In this document: piece after piece, positions 49,319 through 64,000 of the stretch | How positions within the stretch are numbered: the stretch's first letter is position 1 | Layout: each line of letters opens with the position of its first letter | Made by a program: the position numbers and the translations under genes | Notes under the pieces: model-generated | The model's database searches: none | The model's input: only the letters and a program-made list of their open reading frames with translations | Told to the model about the DNA's origin: nothing | Source: Salarias fasciatus | Lineage: Eukaryota > Chordata > Actinopteri > Blenniiformes > Blenniidae | Assembly (NCBI RefSeq): GCF_902148845.1 | Contig: NC_043764.1 | Coordinates: 29,876,236-29,940,235, forward strand | DNA length: 64,000 bases | Reading direction: 5' to 3'

Positions 49319-50939
49319 TTAACAAGGAACGCTTCAGAAGAGATCACAGTGACCCACTAACCTGCTGTTCTAGATGTTTAAATGTCATATTTCAATGTGT
49401 CATTGTTGTATTAAACTTTGAGCTTGTAAATGTTGTTCTACAAGTGGCATATTTCTAATGTAAATTCTTTTGTGTGATATAAATGCTTCCATATTGTTCT
49501 GACCTCTATTTATCCATTCATTCAATTTAAGTAGGTTAAACATCCATCCAAATGAGTATTGCTCTTCATTCTTGTCCTCTCATCAGACATATAAAGAACT
49601 CAAGGCAGTCTACAGACAGTGTGATGATCCTCAGACACCAGATCCTTGACATAACAATGATTTTTCCATGATGAGATTCTTTCTACTGCTACAAAACAAC
49701 CACATTCATGATGCTGCAGTGAGTCTCAAACACGGCACTGGTGTGTTATGTGGCAGAGGACACATAAAGAAAGTCATGCAAATGAAAGAACTGTGCTAAA
49801 GTTGCTGAGTAAGACTTTTCCCCCCTCATGTTTCTTTGTATGTATCTTGATGAAGCTCTAAAGAGGAAAAAGAAATCAGCCCCATCAATAGTGTAACAGT
49901 CTCACTCTTACTGTTAAGTCCCAATATGTGATGTGGGAACAATTTCTATGATCAATATATTTTCCATAAAGAACAGTTTGTCTACTTTTTTGGGGTTTGT
50001 TTTAACTTATTTTGAAAATAATTCCAACAGCCAGGTCCAGGTGGATTTCACTTCAATTCTGATGACTATTTTAGAAGATCTTACACCCCAGTTTATAATC
50101 CTTATAGTTCTGTGTGTAGAAGATACTTCATTCAGAAGATCCAGTTTTTTTTTCTTCTTTTTTTTTACAAAACAGTTTTGAATGACTAAAAATCCTTCAG
50201 AACTTCATCACTAACACTAATTTTAGGGGCGTTGGGGCTATCAGTGTTTCAATAGTACAAACAAATACATGTTTATTTTATGAGATATGTGTGACTTTTT
50301 TAAAGGTATTGTCCAAATGTATAAACAGTTAGTGCTGGTATTTTTTTTCTGCTATTCCTAAATAGACTTTGTTTTTTTTTTTTTTGTCCTTGTTCATTTT
50401 GGCCGCTAAGATGTTAAAAACTTATTTTGACAGCCTTCAAGTGTCAGAGCAGATTTTGCACAAAATCCACAAAGAGACAGACAATAACACATGTCCCTGC
50501 CTATGGGCAGATTATAGTCACCAATTTGTTTTAAATGTATGTTTTTGAATTGTAAGCATGAATCAGACAAAGACATTCATCTACAAAGAGAACGCGTATG
50601 TTCTGCAGGGTGAAGACATCCAGAGCAGTCTGGACTCAAACACATCAAATCCTCTGTGAAGCTCTTGTTATGGACAGTACGGTCAATTATTGTAGTGAAA
50701 GAGCAGAAGCAAGCCGAACTTTTATCATTTTTATTAGTGCTGTGGCCTGTCATTCTGAAGTCTTAGTTCAAGTCAGTGTTGGGAAAAATTAACCGACAAA
50801 GTTTTTTTTCGCATGCTTTTATAAGGAAAAGCTTTGAAAATTCATAAATCCAGTTTAAGTTTTCTGCAAAAGAAAAAACGTGGGAGACCCTCATGATCAC
50901 CGCCTCATCATTATTACAAGAACACTGTTTATCTGTGGT
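49319..50939. other. AT-rich intergenic region, no feature
   Basis: Contains T-runs near 50137-50165 and 50371-50386 but no gene, RNA or element that I can support. Confidence 0.45.
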
Positions 50940-51144
50940 CGTGTCTCTGCTGACGACCAGCAGGGGGCGCTGTTTCCCGTCGCTCTGGAAGGAGCCGCCC
51001 CGTAGCGGCTGAAGAAGAACAGCCCGGCAGGAATGAGGAAACGCCGGTAAAGCCCCCAGCCGGTTCCCAGACTCCCCCCGACTCCGACCGTCACAGCCCG
51101 GAGGACACATGGCGGAGCCGGACCGGTGACCGGCCGACGCTGTC
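50940..51144 (+). promoter_or_regulatory. CpG-rich promoter and leader of the HAD-like gene, with a small upstream frame
   Basis: GC content rises sharply here. A six-codon upstream frame (ATG at 51109, MAEPDR, stop at 51127-51129) sits 15 nt before the main ATG in a good start context (acacATGG), so it could reduce translation of the main frame. There is no TATA box. Confidence 0.5.
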
Positions 51145-57238
<6,094 letters not shown>

Positions 57239-60200
57239 CGCGTGCTTTGTTCAGCCTGACAGGAGGTGCAGGGACCTGACAGTGTAGCAGTTACACCTGG
57301 AGCCACGTTACAGTGATACACTTCCTTTCTGAGTGGAACACATGAACAGTCATGTGAAAATGTTTTCAGACTCACAGAAACAAGAGGAAGTAGTTCAATC
57401 GAGTCCGATCACACCGTCTGCTCTCCTCAGGTGAAGAGTTCCAGAGTTCCAGAGGGTCAGATCAGATGAAGCACTCCATCAGGGCCTGTTCATCAGAGCG
57501 CAGGCTGCTGACTCAGCACTTCACTGGATCAATCAAGTGGCGTTTCATGACACTTCCACACTTCTCTCTCTGAGAGCTTTTTATTTTTCGTGTCCTGCGT
57601 TTACATCCTCATAGCCTAAAGACAACTTGAATATTTCCAGACGACTGAAGCTCCTAAATTAACAGATGTGGCTTGTTTCTGGATTCGTACTGTAAACGAT
57701 CGTCTGCAGGATCTCTCTGAACGACAACCCGAGCTGCGTCTCACCAGCTGACAGTCACAGAAACAGATACCAGATCCATCACTTCCTGATTAGCTTAAGA
57801 AACAACAGTCATCCATACCCATAATGCACTGCTCCGATGAGACACTGAGACGTATCTTTAGATTTATTATATAGTTTTCTCAGAGTGAGGCGCCCCGGAG
57901 TGAATCATTTGATGGGCTGAATTTGTGCAGAAGTTGTAGTAATTTGTGTTTGGAGGGTTTTACTGTGTTTATTCTGGAGCTTCTGGGAGGTTTTTAATGG
58001 CTTCATTTTTCTCAGGTGGATTTTAAAGAGGCAGCTGAATGGAAATGGAGAGAGAGAGAGAGAGAGAGAGGCTGGCTGATAATACCAGCTGTTTTATCTT
58101 AGCTACAGTACATGGATTTTCTTAAAAAAAAACAGTAAATATGCAATTTAAGAATAACAGAAACAAAAGAGAGATTAGAGTTTTGTCTGCTGTGATAACA
58201 GTTTGACTTTTTTAAAAAGCTTTATTAAGAGTTTGATGTTTCAAGTCGGATTTAATGTTATTATTGAGGGTTTTTTTTTAAGTAAACTGCAACAGACCAC
58301 ATATTTTATTTTACCACAGTTACAAAAAAGAACTATGTAGTTTAAATAAATCAAATGTGAGAATGTGATCATTTCCCTTTCACATTAAAATTCACAGCTG
58401 GTGAGCTGATCCAGTGTTCATTAGACCCAGAATATCAAAACCTGCTCTCCTGCAGCTCCACTAGTGCTGAAAAAGACAAAAGAACTTCTCAGCTTTACTT
58501 GGTGAGATGTTATCAAACCGCTACTGAAGAGAAAACACACTGAACATGATTTAAATGTGTTTATTTCAGGTACGATTCCTGATCGATCCAGACAAGTTGT
58601 GTCTCTGACTGAACAAAGCAATGCAAATTTATTGTCTCCACACGATCAACAATGAACAAAGCAGAAGATTTGACTGAACTACAGCAGACTGTTTCTCTGC
58701 ACATTCAAAAACTTTGAAAGATCTCAATTCACTGTGAAAGAAGTGAAAGAATGTATTAAAAATGACCACTGGAGGAACAATCTCAAACATGTCAGCCTCT
58801 TCTTCAGTATTTGATCACACTGGAAATCTCCTGTTCGTCTGACATGCAGCTCGACTGAGGAAAACTTTTCCTTGATCATTAGAAGAACTTAGTACATGAA
58901 AGCTTTTTAACCAAAACTCATCCAGGGAGAAAGTAAAATCCTGTGAATGCTTTCAAACGCACATCATGTCAAAACTTGAAGTGTCATCATGTTTTCTTTT
59001 ATTTATTTTCCTGTGAAACGTCTCGTCTCCCTGTGCTGAAATCAAATAAAGGATTCTTAAAGCTGCTTGGAGTTTTTCCTCGATGACGCTGCTCCTGAGC
59101 AGGTTGAGCTCTCACTGATGTGATGTTTGATTCCCTGGAGGAGGGACGTGCTCTGATCGCCTGCTCCACGTCCAGCTGGAGTCTGGATGATCCACCAGGG
59201 ATCAACCAGTGTCCATGTGTTCAGGTCTGCAGGTTGTTAATGAAGGGAAGTATTCTGATACATCTGTGTGCTGGAAACATGAAGAACACTTCTGATGTTT
59301 GATTTTCAGCCGGTTCAAAGCGAGTACTGCCACGTTCTTCACTCAGCCACACTTGTGCAGCTCTCCAAGGTCACTGAAGACCAAGATTGAATTTTCAAGA
59401 CTGAAAGGATTTCGTGATCTGAGCGAGGACATGAAGCACCGTGCACATTGATTCTGCACATCTGGAGAGTATTCCTCTTCTCATCGGCTCCCTTCATGAT
59501 GACCTTTAAGTGATCAGACTTGATCCTCCTTTCTAACGTCACTCAGTTGAGGTCAGCTTGAGATCTGAGTGGACGTCATGAAGCTCAGTTCTCTTTAGGA
59601 ACATTAGAAGTTCATGTGCTTCAGTCAGAATGTAGCAGAATCATTAACGATACAAAAAGATATCAAATCTTTCTCATGTGTGTGAAGGTAATTAGCTCCA
59701 GGCTGAATTCTGATAGAAATGAAGAGCCGAAGCTGACCCAGGTCACTGTGTGGGAAGCAGCTCAGAAAATACTGTTTCACCTCAGCTTCCTGCATGAATT
59801 AAAGTTTTTTTCCTCACACTCAAAATTAAAGAATTTGTTCTCAGGTCTGATCTCTGTCCTCATCTCTGGTCTGGTTCCTGTGTTTCATTTTGTGAGAAAT
59901 CATCATCTTTAATAAAGATCATCTTCAGTTTTGAGGCTGATCAGCATTTGGGTCCTCCATCCACATGAGCGAGAAGCTTATTTTCTGTTTTTAAAAAATG
60001 CAAAAAGAAGGTCTGAGTCTTTAACAATATAACTGTGATTAACATCAGCTTCACCAAGAACTCTGAAAGTAAAAATATGTAATAAATTTCCACTGTTCTT
60101 TATGCAATATGTGTCGAGTGTGAGTCGCTAGGTTTTTTTGTATGAACTTCTTGGTTTTCACTTTACTCTGAACTATGAAGAATGCAAGGTGAAGTCATTC

Positions 60201-61250
60201 CAGTGAGAGTAAATCCACCCAGCATCTCTAGACAACCACACATATTCACATTCACTACAATATATGCTGCTATCATAAACTTACAGAGGGAAAAAATCTC
60301 CCAGTTAACATGTCCCTGGTCTGGAAGAAAACAGAAACTCTATTCCAGCACAGGGAGAACATGTAATTCCATTCTGAAATGTCTCTGAAGCTTCACTTGA
60401 GTCAGGAATTTCTGTGAGGCTGAAGTTATGGACAAGAGATGTAAATTATATAAGTTCATTTAATTCTTTGTTGGTTTCGATTAAAAATCTCCAGTTTAAG
60501 TTATCTAACTACACGCTTTCAGTAAACATTAATGCAACACAACACTCTTCTGTTGGCTTTTTGGCAGATTTTGTGCAGTTTTCATAGTGGATGGCAGCAC
60601 TTTCTGTTAGTTATGGTTCATAAAAACTTTGACGATTTTATTACATTAATTGTACATAATGACAGTTTTGCCAATAATTTCTCGTTTGTCAGTTTTGGGC
60701 AACTTGCTTAAAAAATCATAGTTATTAACTACTTATTAAAAAAATTAACTGAGTTGGTAACAAAGTTACAATATTTCAAAAACACGAGTCATAGTAACGG
60801 TTGCATTACTTCAAAAACATTTTCAAATATGTCAAATAATTTGGATCTCCTCTTAATGGAATTATAAGATGAATGTTAAATTATTTATTATAAAACTGAG
60901 CTACTGGATTATTCGTTGCTGAAAATAGTAACGCCGTTCATTGTAATGCTGTGACTTCCATCACTGTTCTGGATGATGAAGCTCAATTTGACCTAGATAT
61001 GCAAATGAGCAACTATGCAAATTAAATGATGTCATTTAGAACTTTCCTGACTGAGAAGTTGCAACAATGTATCAGTTTTAAAGCAAATCAATATATTGTT
61101 AACAAAAAACAAATAAAGTGCACCATATTGAACTATTAACATTTAATGTAAATATTATCATTATGTCACATGATGCACTTTTATTTAACTTATTATGACA
61201 CTGAATATGTAGAACACAACTCATCGTTCAGTCAACCTTCCTTTCTCGTG
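57239..61250. other. downstream region of the HAD-like gene, no further gene
   Basis: Contains a (GA)n at 58048-58070 and several AATAAA hexamers (for example near 58345 and 59045), any of which could end the HAD-like transcript. No splice-bounded coding exon, RNA gene or mobile element could be supported. Confidence 0.4.
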
Positions 61251-62160
61251 ACAGGAGTGTGGTGTCACGTGCTCGCTGAGCCTCTGCTGGGTCCGCACGA
61301 GGGCAGCAGCGCAGCTCGTGGAGCAGCCTCACCTATACAGGCAGGCAGCAGGTGAGTCTGGAGTTTCACCTGATGCTGAGCCAACCGCGAGGAAGCAGCC
61401 CGTTTCTCCGCACAGCCACGAGACGCGACTCGGAACCGCGGCCGCGGATGCGCGATGCGCGTGCGAGCTGCAGAAGGGAGCAGGCGCCGTGCTGGAGACA
61501 CTGCGTAAATACGACCTGGTGAGCGGAGGAGGAGAGACGTTCAGTCAGCAGGAGGAGTGTGGCGGTCACTGTCGGTCTCGCTGGGTTTTGTCAGTAAACA
61601 GGTGCACGGCGGGGCGCGCGCTTCTCCTCGGACGGGGAATCCAGCTGTGGAATCCAGAGGTTTAGCTCCGAGCACCGCGAGCCACCGGAGGCGGAGGTAA
61701 GAACTGCTGCCGCCAAACTTTGAGCCGCCGTGCGCGGATTTCACGCGCACTCGTGCGCCTCCAGGTGTGGATTTGGAGACTCGGTGCACCACGTCCACGC
61801 ACGTGCTGGGTTATTTGCGCGGTTGTGGTTTTGTTGGGCGTTGCAGATTTGCGTGAATATGAAGACACACATGGACGAGCGCGCGCGCTCCTACGGGAGT
61901 TTCGAACACGGTAAATGGTGCAACGCAACAGTGGACGAGGCTGCTGCTGTTTCATCAGGCAGTCGGAAGGAACATCAAGTGAAAAGCGAGCACTTTGCTG
62001 CTGAGCAGCCTTCTCGTGCGTTGCGTGATCGGTTTTTGGTGCACATCCGCGGATTTAGACGGGAGGTTGCGGGGGCAAATCCGTCCAGATGCTGGGTGAG
62101 ATACGTCTTTTCTAGAAGAGCCGATGTGTGCCATCTGCTGCGCTCAGCAACATCTGGATG
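61250..62160 (+). promoter_or_regulatory. CpG-rich block, probable 5' end of another gene
   Basis: CpG density rises strongly between 61.25 and 62.1 kb. A good donor, GGAG followed by GTAAGAAC, lies at 61697. Open frames run across it but share no recognisable protein, so it is more likely promoter and 5' UTR than coding. If so, the gene extends past the right edge on the plus strand. The strand is uncertain. Confidence 0.4.
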
Positions 62161-64000
62161 AGGCTCTCAGTCACTGGAGCCTCCAAGTTCAGTTTTTTCT
62201 GCTGCGCCTTTAATCTGTCTATAAGCCTACTGTAACTACACCCCAGATTATTCGTCTTCTCTTGGTTTTAACATTAAAGCTTGAGTTGGGTCTGCATGAT
62301 GTACTTTGGAAATATTTACCTGAGTCGCTTCTTTTTAAAGTTATTATCAGATAAACTCATCATAAGTCCTGAAGTTAAATATCTAACACAGCCAGGTAAA
62401 GCTGGAACACTTCATTTTCTTCGAGAGGTTAACTCTATTTTTTCAAAAACATTTGCAGCTGTTGGAAACAAATGGCCAACTCGTGAATGTCTGACACAGT
62501 TGTCATTACAGGCCTCGGTTTGAGTTGATCATTATGGATAAATCTTGGAGTTTGGACAAAACAGGCTTATAGATCCAGCAAATATATTCCATCTGAACTA
62601 TGTGTGCAATTCATCATATCTCCAAGTATGTTTCTTTCTTTTTTGTTCTCCTGATCCTTCCTCATTCTTTTCAGCAGCATCCTCTGGTTCAGGGGTCTGC
62701 TCCTTTAAATATCTTCATTTCTCAAATGACTTGTTCTGTTCTGTGAATCAGATTCTACTGGACTTTATTCTGTTTGAGCTCTTCAGCAGGAATCAGGACA
62801 ATCTCCACTGTGACCAAAGATATATTTATACATTTAGCTACAAACGTACTGTGAAGTTGAAAGGTTTGGAAACTTCGGGGGTGTTATGGCTCAAATTGAT
62901 CTATTTCAGCATTTACAGTGAAGGCGACCTATTTTTGTAATGTTTCAACTGTTCATTCACGGTTCAGCAGCTGCAGCAAACATGCAAACCAGTAGTTGGA
63001 CAGATGGTTCGGCTGTAAAGGTTAATATTTTAAACTGGAATCATGGAGTCAATTATGTGACACTTTTTCTCACTTTAATTTTGACATAATTAACCATCTG
63101 AAGGCATCCATGTGATGTTTTCACAAATGAACACAGTTGTCAAGATAATACAAAAGAACTTTGTTGGGGTGAGGATTTCTGAAGTTTCAGTGGAACCTGG
63201 TACTTCCTGCAGTGGAACCTCTCATTTTCTGTTTGATTGCAACTCGATCAGCTGTTAAACTGCGTGAGAGGGATTTTCTGTGATCAGAGTTGTTTCCCTC
63301 ATCGCTGACCAGTCGGTCCAGTTCAGGTTCAGACGTTCGGGCCGTTCCCATTCATCACTGTGCCAGGAAGAGACGCCGACTCAATCAGTGACCGGCAGAC
63401 AGCAATAGGAACCAAGATGAATTCTGGGAGCAGAATCCTGAAAGAACACATTTGACTGTTGATTCATGGCAAGTTGATCTTCCTTTCTGTCAAACTGGCC
63501 CTTCCAGGCTGCCCAGTCCCTCATTTAGTGCCTCTCCTTGTATTTCCCCCTTTCTGGTCTGTTCTGACGCCCTTCTGACCTGCAGCGCTGGGACCCGACT
63601 TGGTGTGAGCTCATTTGCATAATGAGGATCACAGCTGACACGCAGCGTCTGGGCCTGTCTGGCTGGATCCGGCGGAGATGTGCGGCGCTGTGGCAGCTCT
63701 CATTGTGCCAGCGAAATGCCGCCTTTAATCAGGACTCACCGGGAAGGCTGCGGCCTGCTCCTCCTCCGCCGGCTCTGCCTCTTCTCCATCATCTGTACAG
63801 AAGGGTTTGGCGGCGGCGGCGGTGGTGGGGGGCGGGGGGGACGGACAATGACAAATGGATGCTCCCAGTTTGAAATTATGCTCAAATGGAATGAGTTATT
63901 GATGCAGCAGGTTGCCACAAAGGCTTGTTAGACGTAAGTGGATGGATTGTAAAGCATGATCTTCCATGGTTTTGTGAGCATTTCATCCCTCTGCAGGGGA
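62161..64000. other. right-edge region, possible conserved noncoding sequence
   Basis: No gene. A stretch at 63590-63760 is richer in balanced, non-repetitive sequence and includes an octamer, ATTTGCAT (63613-63620), inside the near-palindrome CTCATTTGCATAATGAG. A G-rich (GGC)n-like tract follows at 63810-63842. The octamer is the classic POU-factor site; a regulatory role here is inference. Confidence 0.3.

Overview
The window is teleost fish genomic DNA. The evidence is a linked trio of natriuretic peptide genes (CNP-3, BNP, ANP) directly downstream of clcn6, short vertebrate-type introns with GT/AG borders, very frequent (CA)n/(GT)n microsatellites, fish-style MITEs and an L2-type LINE. 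I cannot name the species.

Layout. (1) 1,207-13,711, plus strand: a complete 23-exon clcn6 gene (862 codons plus stop) for a late-endosomal Cl-/H+ exchanger, with a 3' UTR that probably ends near 15.9 kb. (2) 16-23 kb: intergenic DNA with one possible MEF2/GATA cluster and a minisatellite. (3) 23,474-24,245: CNP-3, with a TATA box. (4) 24.5-27.6 kb: an hAT-type MITE, a second MITE and a solo LTR. (5) 29,485-31,652: an unrecognised, tandemly duplicated exon cluster that ends in an 18-bp (Glu-Pro-Val-Glu-Thr-Glu) coding repeat. It has one frameshift and may be a lineage-restricted gene or a decaying one. (6) 33.3-34.3 kb: a TTAA-flanked DNA element with terminal inverted repeats over 200 bp. 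(7) 35.8-36.5 kb: an L2-like LINE fragment. (8) 37,450-38,178: BNP (nppb). 40,722-41,817: ANP (nppa). Both have TATA boxes. (9) 46,688-48,077, minus strand: a five-coding-exon THAP-domain protein with an HCF-1-binding-type motif. (10) 49.0-49.3 kb: a remnant resembling the acidic linker of fish zinc-finger genes. (11) 51,145-57,238, plus strand: a six-exon gene for an uncharacterised protein with HAD-like motifs. (12) 57.2-64 kb: no gene model; a GC/CpG-rich block at 61.25-62.16 kb looks like the 5' end of a further gene.

How the genes fit together. CNP-3, BNP and ANP are ligands for guanylyl-cyclase receptors in cardiovascular and salt/water control. They come from tandem duplication and all lie on the same strand. 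clcn6 is a conserved syntenic neighbour, not a pathway partner. No fourth, VNP-like peptide gene was seen between clcn6 and the THAP gene. All gene models were assembled by eye from splice sites, reading phase and remembered family sequences; no alignment was run.
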